From Crossiella sp. CA-258035 (lineage in GTDB: Bacteria > Actinomycetota > Actinomycetes > Mycobacteriales > Pseudonocardiaceae), in assembly GCF_030064675.1 (NCBI RefSeq), contig NZ_CP116413.1:5674001-5738000 (forward strand): DNA of 64,000 nucleotides, in the 5' to 3' direction. Within the stretch, counting starts at the first letter, position 1. Each line of letters opens with the position of its first letter. The position numbers and the translations under genes are program-made. Below are positions 33,615 through 41,914 of the stretch, piece by piece. The notes beneath the pieces are model-generated. The model was not told the origin of the DNA. It searched no databases and saw nothing but the letters and a program-made list of their open reading frames with translations.

Positions 33615-35483
33615 TCAACGCCGTTGTTCCACCCGCACCCAGTCCACCTCGGTCTTGATCTCGCTGGTCCGCACCCGGTCCACACTGGACTGTGGCAGCC
33701 CCCAGTACGGCTGGGTCACCTTGTTGTGCCCGGCGGGATAGGCCCCGCCGAGGGCGAAGTTCAGGATCACGTACTGGTTCTTGTCGAAGACCCACTGCCC
33801 GCGCAACGACTCCACGTGGTCCCTGGTGATCCGGTGGTACTCCCGGCCGTCCAGCGAGAACGCGATGTGCCGCGGGGTCCACTCGGCCGAGTAGACGTGC
33901 CACTGGTCCGCGCTGCCACCGGCCGGGAAGTACTCGGTCTTGCCGATGTTGCCGTCGGCGGAGTAGCCGGGGCCGTGCAGCGCCGCGCTGACCCAGTTGG
34001 CGTAGCCGATGTTCTCCAGGATGTCGGTCTCCCCACTGGCCGGCCAGCCCACATTGGGATCGTCCACATCGCTGCCCAGCAACCAGAACGCCGGCCAGTA
34101 GCCGTCGCCCACCGGCATCTTCACCCTGGCGCTGATCCGGCCGTAGGTGAAGTCGTGCTTGGTGTTGGTGTCGATCCGGCCGGAGGTGAAGTCGAACTTG
34201 CCACCGTCAGGCGTGGTGAACCCCGGCTTCCAGCGCGCGGTCAGCTCCAGGGAACCGTTGCGCACACTGATGTTCTCCGGTGAGTCGACGTAGGCCTGGG
34301 CCTCGCCGTTGACCGGGTTGAAGGTCGCCCCGGTCCGCTGCACCCGCCACCGGTTCCGGTCCAGCGCCGCGCCGGTGAAGTCGTCGAAGAACGTGGTCTG
34401 GTACGTGCCGCCGGGGCTGGGCGGCGCGTCCGGGTAGCGGGCCGCGGCACTGCCGCCGGTGCCCCAGACCTGGAACTCGTAGAGCGAGTAGCCGAACTGC
34501 GCGGTGTGCGGCGCGGGGTTGTAGAAGGACCGCCGCTCGATGCCGCGCATCCGGATGTAGCGGGCGTCGGCGCCCAGGTTCACCCGGTCGATCCGGCCGA
34601 CCGCCTCACCCGGCGGCTTCACATCGGCCCGCCGCGCGGCCACCTCATCGGCCGAGGGCCGGTAGACCTGCCGCCAGTTCCGGTTGTCCGCGGAGACTTC
34701 CAGGGCGTAGTCCACCGCGTAGGCGGCCTGCCAGTACAGCTCGACCCGGTTGATCCGCGCGTTCGCGCCCAGGTCCACGCCGAGCCAGCGGTTGGCGTTC
34801 CAGTCGCTGGACCAGCGGGTGACGTCATCCCGCAGGTTCTCCGGGTAGCCGCCGTCCACCGCGAAGGCCGGCGAGTTCCCGGCGTGCTGGTAGTAGTCGC
34901 CGAAGACCGGGTGGTGCAGCGCCAGGTTGCGCTCGGTGGTGCCGGCCGGTGCGGGCACGCCGCCCTTGACCACCACCGAGAACAGCGAGTAGCCGTACGG
35001 GGTCGCCCGCTCGATGCCGCGCAGCCGCAGGTACCGGCCGACCACCTCACGCGGGTAGGTGTGCACGTTCGTGGTGCCGCCGGTGCCCGCGTTCTCGGTG
35101 TAGAAGGGCCGCCAGTCGCTGCCGTCGCCGGAGACCTCCAGCGCGTAGCGGCGGCCGAAGGCGGCCTCCCACACCAGCCGCACCTGACTGACGCGGATGC
35201 TGGCGCCCAGGTCGATGCGCAGCCAGGCGTCGTCGGCGGGGTTGCTGGCCCAGCGGGTGCCGGGGTTGTCGTCGATGGCCTTGCCCGGCGCGGAGTCCGG
35301 GTTCTCCGAACCGGAAGCGGTGGCCGCGGCGGGGTTGCCCGCCAGTGCCGCCGCGGCCCAGTCCTTGTCCCAGCCGGGCTCGGGCGCGGCCTGCGCCGCC
35401 GGGCTGAGGGCGGTGCCGAACAGGGCGGCGACCAGTGGGGCGATGAGCAGTCGTCGCGCCAGGGAACGGTGTTGTGCGCGCAT
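33615..35483 (-). CDS. Secreted GH16 beta-glucanase with two discoidin (CBM32-like) domains
   Basis: A 622-residue exported enzyme. Signal peptide 1-33 (SPAAQAA). Two F5/8-type-C modules follow: about 55-175 (DDNPGTRWASNPADDAWLRI, RYLRLRGIERATPYGYSLF) and about 185-335 (WSSDWNANRWLGVDLG, RYIRMRGIERRSF). The catalytic jelly-roll (about 365-622) has GETDILENIG with E485 nucleophile, D487 and E490 acid/base, the GH16 ExDxxE signature. It probably cleaves beta-1,3 or mixed-linkage glucans outside the cell. The ATG at 35483 is preceded by GAGGTGG. A GAGAGCGCTCTC palindrome 45 bases upstream suggests CebR-like LacI-family control. Confidence 0.92.
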   Translation of the reverse strand: MRAQHRSLARRLLIAPLVAALFGTALSPAAQAAPEPGWDKDWAAAALAGNPAAATASGSENPDSAPGKAIDDNPGTRWASNPADDAWLRIDLGASIRVSQVRLVWEAAFGRRYALEVSGDGSDWRPFYTENAGTGGTTNVHTYPREVVGRYLRLRGIERATPYGYSLFSVVVKGGVPAPAGTTERNLALHHPVFGDYYQHAGNSPAFAVDGGYPENLRDDVTRWSSDWNANRWLGVDLGANARINRVELYWQAAYAVDYALEVSADNRNWRQVYRPSADEVAARRADVKPPGEAVGRIDRVNLGADARYIRMRGIERRSFYNPAPHTAQFGYSLYEFQVWGTGGSAAARYPDAPPSPGGTYQTTFFDDFTGAALDRNRWRVQRTGATFNPVNGEAQAYVDSPENISVRNGSLELTARWKPGFTTPDGGKFDFTSGRIDTNTKHDFTYGRISARVKMPVGDGYWPAFWLLGSDVDDPNVGWPASGETDILENIGYANWVSAALHGPGYSADGNIGKTEYFPAGGSADQWHVYSAEWTPRHIAFSLDGREYHRITRDHVESLRGQWVFDKNQYVILNFALGGAYPAGHNKVTQPYWGLPQSSVDRVRTSEIKTEVDWVRVEQRR

Positions 35484-35527
35484 GGCGCCACCTCGCAACT
35501 TCAGGGAGGGCGGTCAGCTGGCGGCGT

Positions 35528-35539
35528 GAGAGCGCTCTC
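35528..35539. promoter_or_regulatory. CebR-like palindrome upstream of the GH16 glucanase
   Basis: GAGAGCGCTCTC is a perfect 12-bp palindrome with the AGCGCT centre seen in LacI-family glucan-utilisation operators (for example TGGGAGCGCTCCCA bound by CebR in Streptomyces). It lies 45 bases upstream of the glucanase start. A gene for such a repressor is not adjacent. Confidence 0.6.
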
Positions 35540-35721
35540 TCGCAACTCACTCTAGGGCGATTTACCTGGCTGTCAATCGCCCGTAACGACCCAGGCGCTG
35601 CGCGCTTGCGCCCTGGCCGTTTCCGCGGGCAGGGCGCGCGTTGAGTCGACGACCCGGCCATCACCAGCGGCCAGGCCGCCTGCCAGCCGGGAACCGCGCC
35701 GCAGGCCGGACAGCACCGACC

Positions 35722-36705
35722 TCATCCTGATCGAGTTCTTCCACCGGACTCGACCCGCCTCGCGATCCAGCTGAACTCGGCCCGCTGGCTCAGAGAGCGC
35801 TCTCGGTCAACCGGGTGCCGACGCAGCGCCGCCAGCGCGACCTGCACCGCCGGTCTCCCCCGGCTGCCCTCACGCAGCAGCACCACGATGTCCCGCCCAG
35901 CGTCCTCCGCGTCGATCCCCACCGTCACCATCCCCGGCCACCGGGCCAGATCGGCGATCGCGGGCACGCAAGCGACCCCGTGCCCCGCTGTCACGAACGC
36001 CGCCAGCACCGCCACGTCGCTGGTCCGGTGCAGGATGTCCGGGGTGAACCCGGCGCGGTGGCACAGCGCGGGCACCAACCTGCCGAAGTAGCTGCCCGCC
36101 TCCCCCGCGATCCAGCGTTCCCCGGCCAGCTCGGCGATCCGCACCACGCCGGAGCGCCTGGCCAGGCGGTGGCCGGCGGGCAGGGCCAGGCGGACCGGGT
36201 CGCGGAAGAGGACCTCGGTGTGGGTGCCGGGCTGGATGGTCAGCGGGGCACTGTCGTAGGAGGAGACCACGGCCAGGTCGAGCCGGCCGGCGGGCACCGC
36301 GTCCTGGGCCTCCTCGGTGGTGACATGCGCGGCTTCCACGCGCAGGCGCGGGTGCTCGGCGGCCAGGTCGGTGAGCACGCCGGGCAGCACGCCGGCGGCG
36401 ATGGTCTGCACCGCGCCGATCCGGATCACACCCGACGGGTCGCCCCTGACCCGTTCGGCGACCGTGCCCGCCTCCTCCAGCTCGTGCAGCACCCGCTCGG
36501 CGTGCCCGGCCAGCAGCAGCCCCGCCTCGGTGAACCGCAGGGTGCGACCCACCTTCTCGGTCAGCGCGACCCCGGCGGCCCGTTGCAGCGCGGCGAGCTG
36601 GTGGCTGGCCGCGGACCGGCTCAGGTGCAGTGCCTCGGCGGCCGCGGTCAGGGTGCCCCGGCGGCGCAGCTCGTGCAGCAGGCGCAGGGCGGGCAGGGAC
36701 AACAC
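35722..36705 (-). CDS. LysR-family transcriptional regulator
   Basis: A 327-residue regulator with an N-terminal winged helix (LPALRLLHELRRRGTLTAAAEALHLSRSAASHQLAALQ, about 3-60) and a periplasmic-binding-like effector domain (about 90-300). The GTG at 36705 is used. It is divergent from the PLP enzyme at 36781, and a 17-bp palindrome lies between them, the usual LysR arrangement. Near its 3' end the coding sequence contains a second GAGAGCGCTCTC palindrome (35793-35804), identical to the one upstream of the glucanase. The last ~25 residues exceed the usual family length. Confidence 0.88.
   Translation of the reverse strand: MLSLPALRLLHELRRRGTLTAAAEALHLSRSAASHQLAALQRAAGVALTEKVGRTLRFTEAGLLLAGHAERVLHELEEAGTVAERVRGDPSGVIRIGAVQTIAAGVLPGVLTDLAAEHPRLRVEAAHVTTEEAQDAVPAGRLDLAVVSSYDSAPLTIQPGTHTEVLFRDPVRLALPAGHRLARRSGVVRIAELAGERWIAGEAGSYFGRLVPALCHRAGFTPDILHRTSDVAVLAAFVTAGHGVACVPAIADLARWPGMVTVGIDAEDAGRDIVVLLREGSRGRPAVQVALAALRRHPVDRERSLSQRAEFSWIARRVESGGRTRSG
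35793..35804. promoter_or_regulatory. Second copy of the GAGAGCGCTCTC palindrome
   Basis: Identical to the element at 35528-35539 but inside the 3' end of the LysR gene, 265 bases away. It could be an auxiliary operator allowing looping by a tetrameric LacI-family repressor, or a coding coincidence (Glu-Arg-Ser-Leu). Confidence 0.35.
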
Positions 36706-36748
36706 CGGTGCACCATATCGAACACTATCCGATCAATTGTTGAACTTG

Positions 36749-36765
36749 TGTGCCACCGTGGCACA
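36749..36765. promoter_or_regulatory. LysR-type operator palindrome
   Basis: TGTGCCAC-C-GTGGCACA is a perfect inverted repeat with 8-bp arms located 15 bases upstream of the PLP enzyme GTG and 43 bases from the LysR start. Its position in a divergent LysR/target gap makes it a good regulator binding site. Confidence 0.6.
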
Positions 36766-36780
36766 GGGTCTGCTGGACCC

Positions 36781-37992
36781 GTGACCCTCCCGTACGCCCC
36801 CGGCGCCATCCTCGACGACACCCGATCCCACCTGCGCAAACTCGACGAGGCCCGCCGCCACATCCGGCACCGCGCCGCCGAGGCGCTGCCCCTGCACAAC
36901 GTCAGCGGCCTGGACCGCCGCGTCGACCTGCCCGAGCTGGACACCTGGGTCCTGGACGACGAGTGGGCGGGCGCGCTCTACGCCGAACCCCTGCACGAGC
37001 TGGGCCTGGAACACCTGGGCGGCGAGTCCGGCCGGGACGACGTCCTGGTCACCAACCGCCTCACCGCGGCCCTGTACGCGGCCATGCAGGTCACCGTCCG
37101 GCCGGGCTCCACCGTGGTCGGCGTCTCCCCCAGCTACAGCCATCCCGCGGTGGCCCGCGCGGTCCGCGACTCGGGCGGCCACCTGGTCGACACCACCATG
37201 GCCGCACTCGCGGAAACCCTTGCCGCGCAACGGGATGTCTCGGTGGTCGCGCTGACCCGCCTCGCCGTCACCTACGACGCGCTGAGCACCGAGGAGCTGC
37301 ACCGCGTGGTCGAGCTGGCGCACGCGCACGGCGCGCTGGTCGTGGTGGACGACGCGGGCGGCGCGCGGGTCGGCCCGGCCGTCCTCGGCCAGCCCCGCAC
37401 CCTGGAGCTCGACGCGGACTTAGGCGCCACCGGCCTGGACAAGTACGGCGTCGGCGGACCCAGGGTCGGCCTGCTCGGTGGCCGCGCCGACCTCATCGCC
37501 CAGGCTCGCGCCCGCGCCTTCGAGCTCGGCAGCGAGTGCCGCCCGGCCCTCTACCCCGCGGTGGTGCAGACCCTCCAGGACTACCGCCCGGAACGAGTCC
37601 GCGAGCTGGTCGCGCAGACCCACGTGGTCGGCGCGGCCCTGCGCGCCCGCCTCGGCGACTGGGTTGAGCAGACCCCGTTCATCACCCGCCTGCCCGGTGC
37701 CGGGGTGCTCGCCGAACTGGCCCGCCGCAAGCCCGTCGGCCCGCTCGCCCCGATCGAGGCCACCGCGGCGCTGGCCATGACCCTGCTGCGCGACCACGGC
37801 CTGCTCACCGTGCACTTCGCCGGGTTGCCACCGGGCACCGACGCGCTCCTGATCAAGTTCCTGCCGCCGGAGACCATCACCGCGATCGGTGGCCCGGACG
37901 CCTTCGCCGCCGCCGTCGACGACGCCTTGGACCAGACCGCCGCCGCGGTCACCGACTTGGCCAGCTCCCGCGCCCTGCTGCACGGGCCGTGA
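36781..37992 (+). CDS. PLP-dependent fold-type I enzyme (SelA/DgaE- or aminotransferase-like)
   Basis: A 403-residue PLP enzyme. The cofactor pocket has VVVDDAGGARVGP (Asp190/Asp191) and the Schiff-base lysine is probably Lys221 in ATGLDKYGVGGPRVG. The overall order resembles aminotransferase class V/SelA-like proteins, including ammonia-lyase types such as DgaE, rather than a standard transaminase. The GTG at 36781 is the first plausible start after the palindrome. Gene order with LysR suggests induced catabolism of an amino acid or amino sugar; the substrate is unknown. Confidence 0.78.
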   Translation: MTLPYAPGAILDDTRSHLRKLDEARRHIRHRAAEALPLHNVSGLDRRVDLPELDTWVLDDEWAGALYAEPLHELGLEHLGGESGRDDVLVTNRLTAALYAAMQVTVRPGSTVVGVSPSYSHPAVARAVRDSGGHLVDTTMAALAETLAAQRDVSVVALTRLAVTYDALSTEELHRVVELAHAHGALVVVDDAGGARVGPAVLGQPRTLELDADLGATGLDKYGVGGPRVGLLGGRADLIAQARARAFELGSECRPALYPAVVQTLQDYRPERVRELVAQTHVVGAALRARLGDWVEQTPFITRLPGAGVLAELARRKPVGPLAPIEATAALAMTLLRDHGLLTVHFAGLPPGTDALLIKFLPPETITAIGGPDAFAAAVDDALDQTAAAVTDLASSRALLHGP

Positions 37993-38030
37993 ACCGGCCG
38001 CTGTCGGTGCCCGGTCGTACTGTGGTTCGC

Positions 38031-38306
38031 ATGTGCCGCAACATCACCACGCTCCGGGGCCTGGAACCCTCCGCGACCCCGGAGGAGATCGAGGCCGCCG
38101 CCCGCCAGTACATCCGCAAGATCAGCGGCGTGCAGTCGCTCTCCGACGCCACCCGTGAGGCGTTCGAGCGCGCGGTCGCCGAGGTCGCGGAGACCACCAC
38201 CCGGCTGCTCGCCGAGCTGCCGGACCGCAAGGTGCCGCCACCCACGGTGCCGCCGCTGCGCCGCCCGGAGGTCCAGGCCCGCCTGGCCGCGAAAGCCAAG
38301 GGCTAA
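38031..38306 (+). CDS. DUF2277 family protein
   Basis: A 91-residue cytosolic protein beginning MCRNITTLRGLEPSATPEEIEAAARQYIRKISG, the hallmark of DUF2277. The C-terminal half carries the proline-rich PPPTVPPLRRPEVQARLAAK. The ATG at 38031 is chosen because the family always starts MCRNI. No function has been established; such proteins are widespread in actinobacteria. Confidence 0.9.
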   Translation: MCRNITTLRGLEPSATPEEIEAAARQYIRKISGVQSLSDATREAFERAVAEVAETTTRLLAELPDRKVPPPTVPPLRRPEVQARLAAKAKG

Positions 38307-38438
38307 CTCGGTGCCGTGACCTCGGCGGCGAGTGCGTCCAGCGGTCTGTTCCGCGTACCGGCCGGGCGGTTCCGCCCAGCGGCCATCGTCTTCGACGGCC
38401 TCGCGCAACGTGACCGAGGCCCCGGGCGTCTTCTGATC

Positions 38439-39308
38439 ATGGCAACTCTCACCAGCCTCGCACTCGCCGCGACCACCGCCCTGGCCACCGCGGCACCAGT
38501 GGCCCCGGCCGCCGACACCGTCCTGATCACCCAGGTCGGCCAGCCGGACCGGGCGGCCGCGCTCGCGCACTGGACGCCGGAGCGGATGCGCACGGTCGGC
38601 CAGGACTCCGGGGACCGGGCCGAGCGGGTGGCCACGCCGCACACCGGGGCGGCCAGGGGCGTGGGCAGGCTGTTCACCACCCAGCAGCCGGGGCCGGAGA
38701 CCTGGTGCACGGCCACCGCGGTGGCCAAGGACGTGGTGGTGACCGCGGCGCACTGCGTGTGGCCGGGCTACACCCGCTGGGAGGAGCCGATCGAGGTGCG
38801 CAACCTGGTGTTCGCGCCGGGCTACGACCAGGGTCAGACGCCGCTGGGGGTGTACCCGGCGCGGGCCTTCCTGCTGCAGAGCTCCTACACCAAGCAGTCC
38901 TCGCCGGATGTGGCCATGGTGGTGCTGGATCCGGTGGACGGCCGGCACGTCGGCGACCGCGCGGGCACCCAGCGGCTGAGCTTCGACCCGCCTGCCTCGC
39001 TGGAGACCACCATCCTGGGCTACCCGGGATCGAAGGCGGGGCTGGGGCAGAAGCTGTTCCGGTGCGAGCTGCCGGCCAAGCGCAGCTCGCAGTGGGAGAC
39101 GCTGTGCGACATGGCCGGTGGCTCCAGCGGCGGCCCGTGGTTCACCGGTTTCAACCCGGCCACCGGCGAGGGCACCCTCTACTCGGTGACCAGCAAGGGC
39201 ACCGTGGACCTGGACGAGACCACCGGCGAGGTCTACACCAAGGACCTGGTGGGCACTCTGCTCTCGCCCGCCGACCGCGAGCTGCTGACCCGCGCCGAAC
39301 AGCTCTGA
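38439..39308 (+). CDS. Secreted trypsin-like (S1B/V8-type) serine protease
   Basis: A 289-residue exported protease. A signal peptide of about 25 residues (ATAAPVAPAA) follows the ATG at 38439. The triad is His105 in VTAAHCVW, Asp157 in SPDVAMVVL and Ser230 in GGSSGGPW. The layout (TWCTATAVAKDVVVTAAHC, ETTILGYPGS) resembles glutamyl endopeptidase-like S1B enzymes. A short propeptide region probably precedes residue 75. It is followed by another secreted protein on the same strand. Confidence 0.87.
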   Translation: MATLTSLALAATTALATAAPVAPAADTVLITQVGQPDRAAALAHWTPERMRTVGQDSGDRAERVATPHTGAARGVGRLFTTQQPGPETWCTATAVAKDVVVTAAHCVWPGYTRWEEPIEVRNLVFAPGYDQGQTPLGVYPARAFLLQSSYTKQSSPDVAMVVLDPVDGRHVGDRAGTQRLSFDPPASLETTILGYPGSKAGLGQKLFRCELPAKRSSQWETLCDMAGGSSGGPWFTGFNPATGEGTLYSVTSKGTVDLDETTGEVYTKDLVGTLLSPADRELLTRAEQL

Positions 39309-39382
39309 ACCGTCCGACCGCGAACCACGCTGTCCGACTGAGAACGGTGGTCAGGGCCGGGGCGGAGCGCACAGAATGAACA

Positions 39383-40363
39383 ATGCGCGCCACCACTTCG
39401 CTCCGCCTTGCCCTGCTCGCCGCCGTGCTCGCCACCGGACTCGCCGCCCCGGCCGCCACCGCCGCGCCCGCCTGCACCTGGCGGGCGAGCGCGGTGCCCA
39501 CCCCGGCCGGACTCGACCCAGCCGACTTCGCGGTCACCGGCTCCGACGGCAGCGGCAACTACTCCGGGCACTACAAGGCGGGCTCGGCCGAGGCCGTGTT
39601 CTACCGCTGGGTCAACGGAAACCCGGTCGCGCAGCCACCGGCGGCGACCGCGCTGCGGCTGGTGGTGGACGAGAACGCCGCGGGCACCGTGCTGTTGCAG
39701 GGCGAGACCGGCGTGCTGTTCACCCAGACCAAGGCCGGGGCCTACCAGCGGCTGGCCGTGCCCGCCGGGTTCACCTCGGTGACCGCGCTGGCGATCAACA
39801 ACCGCGGCGAGGTGCTCGCCTCGGCCACCCGCACCGCGGACAACCGCTCCGTCGGCCTGCTCTGGCGTTCGACCGGCACCGTGGCCGTGGACGCGCCCGG
39901 CACCTCGGGCGTGCGCGCGATCGACCTGGACGACCAGGGCGCGGTGCTGCTCAACACCACCAACACCGCGGAGCTGGCCGCGCTGGTCTGGCGGGACGGC
40001 GACATCAGCCGGAACGGCTTGCGCACCAAGCTTTCTCCGCGTGCCATCAGCGGCGGGATGGCCGTGGGCGTGGACCTCAGCAGCATCGAGCCCGCCGGCT
40101 GGCAGTGGGACAGCGAACGCGGCAACGTGACCTACCTGCCGCGCTCCACCTGGGCCGAGTCGATCAACCCCACGCAGCTGGTCGGCGGGCAGGCCGACCG
40201 GCCCGACGGCCCGCCCGCGGTGTGGCGCGCCGAGTCCTTCGTGACGCTGCTGCCGCTGCTGCCGGGCATGGCCACGGCCAGGGTGAACCACGTCGGCGAC
40301 GACGGCGTGGTGTTCGGCCGGGGCGGCGGGCCGCTGCGCTCGGTGCGCTGGCACTGCGCCTAG
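39383..40363 (+). CDS. Secreted repeat protein, possibly beta-propeller
   Basis: A 326-residue exported protein with a signal peptide to about residue 28 (AATAAPA). The mature part has repeating strand patterns with INNRGEVLAS, IDLDDQGAVLLN and VNHVGDDGVVFG, reminiscent of HAF-repeat extracellular propeller proteins. There are only two cysteines in the mature protein, one at each end (ACTW, WHCA), which may close the propeller. No enzyme motif is visible. It converges on the MerR gene with a four-base overlap. Confidence 0.75.
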   Translation: MRATTSLRLALLAAVLATGLAAPAATAAPACTWRASAVPTPAGLDPADFAVTGSDGSGNYSGHYKAGSAEAVFYRWVNGNPVAQPPAATALRLVVDENAAGTVLLQGETGVLFTQTKAGAYQRLAVPAGFTSVTALAINNRGEVLASATRTADNRSVGLLWRSTGTVAVDAPGTSGVRAIDLDDQGAVLLNTTNTAELAALVWRDGDISRNGLRTKLSPRAISGGMAVGVDLSSIEPAGWQWDSERGNVTYLPRSTWAESINPTQLVGGQADRPDGPPAVWRAESFVTLLPLLPGMATARVNHVGDDGVVFGRGGGPLRSVRWHCA

Positions 40364-41199
40364 GGGCTGTCCGCGAGGTCCTGACCGAGGAGTTGTCCCG
40401 CGCGCTCGATGCAGCGCAGCCGAGCGGGCGAGAAGTCGTACGGCATCTTGGTGATCGCTTCGAAGGCGCTCATCCGCCGGTCGTGCTGCTCGTCCAGGTC
40501 GCCGTGGATCTCGAAGAGCTCCTCCTCGGCCGTGTCCAGCCCGGCGGCCTCGATGGCCCGCCCCAGGGCCTTGTGGTGGTGGTAGCGCTGGATGGCGAGT
40601 GCTTCCACGCGCGGGTCATCGGGCTCGACGCCGTCATCGAGGGCGGCCTCAGCCGCGTCGAGCCGGTCTTCCTCAGCCCGCAGGCCGGGGTGGGTGGCCA
40701 GCACGATGAACGCGCTGGCCTGGATGGCGGCGGCCAGCGGGCCGAAGATCCGTTCCGTGACCAGCAGGGCGTCCAGGTCGGCGGGGCGCAGCGCGCCTGG
40801 GGGCAGGTGGCTGAGCCGGTCGGTCACCAGGTCCGACAGCAGCCCGAGTGGGTTGCCCACGGCCCGCAGGCGCTGGACGGCCATGCGCTGACGTCTGAGG
40901 TCGGCCTCCTGGGCGGCCAGGGTCTCCGCCAGGCGGCCCAGGTTCTCCTCGATGTCCCGGGTGTCGTCGAACGCGGCCCGCATGTCGTCGAGCCTGATGC
41001 CGGCCTCGGCTATCTTGCGGATCCACAGCAGGCGAATCATGTCGTGGTAGCCGTAGCGGCGGCGGCCGTCCCCGCCGCGCTCGGGCTCCGGGAGCAGACC
41101 GATCTGGTGGTAGTGGCGGATGGCGCGTGGGGTGGTTCCGGCGAAGGCGGCGGCATCACCGATCTTGACCTGACGGGGCGGCGTGACGGAGAGGTACAT
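40360..41199 (-). CDS. MerR-family transcriptional regulator
   Basis: A 279-residue regulator. The N-terminal winged helix (about 12-80) is VKIGDAAAFAGTTPRAIRHYHQIGLLPEPERGGDGRRRYGYHDMIRLLWIRKIAEAGI. The long C-terminal part (110-279) is mostly helical and holds no metal-binding cysteines, so it probably senses a small organic ligand. The ATG at 41199 is the start nearest the HTH. It is divergent from the small secreted protein at 41380, but a regulatory link is not shown. Confidence 0.87.
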   Translation of the reverse strand: MYLSVTPPRQVKIGDAAAFAGTTPRAIRHYHQIGLLPEPERGGDGRRRYGYHDMIRLLWIRKIAEAGIRLDDMRAAFDDTRDIEENLGRLAETLAAQEADLRRQRMAVQRLRAVGNPLGLLSDLVTDRLSHLPPGALRPADLDALLVTERIFGPLAAAIQASAFIVLATHPGLRAEEDRLDAAEAALDDGVEPDDPRVEALAIQRYHHHKALGRAIEAAGLDTAEEELFEIHGDLDEQHDRRMSAFEAITKMPYDFSPARLRCIERAGQLLGQDLADSP

Positions 41200-41379
41200 C
41201 GCGAACCGAACCTTTCGTGCTGTGGTGCCGCCAAGGACAGCACATGCCGCTGCGGCAGCTGCAAACAAAGTTCTCTAGATAGGACAACCGCCGGAACGGG
41301 TGAGCCACCGCTGCTCGTCCTGCCCGCCCCATCCCGCGCTCCTAGCGTCGGAAGCAGTCGGGGAAAGCGAGGGAACCCA

Positions 41380-41856
41380 ATGTTCTCGCAGGTCAAGAAG
41401 CTCACGCTGGTCGTCGCGGTACTCATGGGCGGGCTCACCGGCACCGCCGCCGCGGCACCGCCACTGGCGGAGGTCGATCCGGTCACCGCGGTGTTGCGGC
41501 TGGCCGATGCCGCCGCGCACCTGTGTGAGGAGGAGAAGCCGCAACTGGTGACCAAACTCGGCGAGGCGGCGGACAAGGCGCTCGGCGAGCTCCAGAAGAT
41601 CAAGGGCGCGCCGGCCGAGCTGGCGGCGGCCCAGTTCGGGCTGGCCGCGATCCTCAGCGCGGACATCTGCAAGGACATCACCAGCGAGGGCGCGGCCGGG
41701 CTGATCGGCACCAAGGACTTCCGGGAGCTGGTGCTGAAGTTCTGCGAGATCGCGCCGAAGTTGCTGACCTTCCACAAGGAAAACAAGGAAGAGGTCGACA
41801 AGGTGCTCACCAAGCTCATGGACGAGGTGGCCAAGATCATCAGCGGCACCCGCTAG
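41380..41856 (+). CDS. Small secreted helical protein
   Basis: A 158-residue exported protein. Signal peptide of about 25 residues (GTAAAAPP). The mature part is helical and Lys/Glu-rich with three cysteines (HLCEEEK, DICKDI, KFCEIA). The ATG at 41380 has GGGAAAGCGAGGGA upstream. I know no named family. A strong bidirectional terminator follows. Confidence 0.75.
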   Translation: MFSQVKKLTLVVAVLMGGLTGTAAAAPPLAEVDPVTAVLRLADAAAHLCEEEKPQLVTKLGEAADKALGELQKIKGAPAELAAAQFGLAAILSADICKDITSEGAAGLIGTKDFRELVLKFCEIAPKLLTFHKENKEEVDKVLTKLMDEVAKIISGTR

Positions 41857-41862
41857 CCATGC

Positions 41863-41908
41863 ACGTGACAGCGGCCGGTTCCCCAGGGAGAACCGGCCGC
41901 TGTCACGT
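41863..41908. terminator. Bidirectional terminator hairpin
   Basis: An 18-bp perfect stem (41863-41880 with 41891-41908) and 10-base loop, between the secreted protein and the convergent RND transporter gene. No T-run on the plus side. Confidence 0.85.
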
Positions 41909-41914
41909 TCGCGT

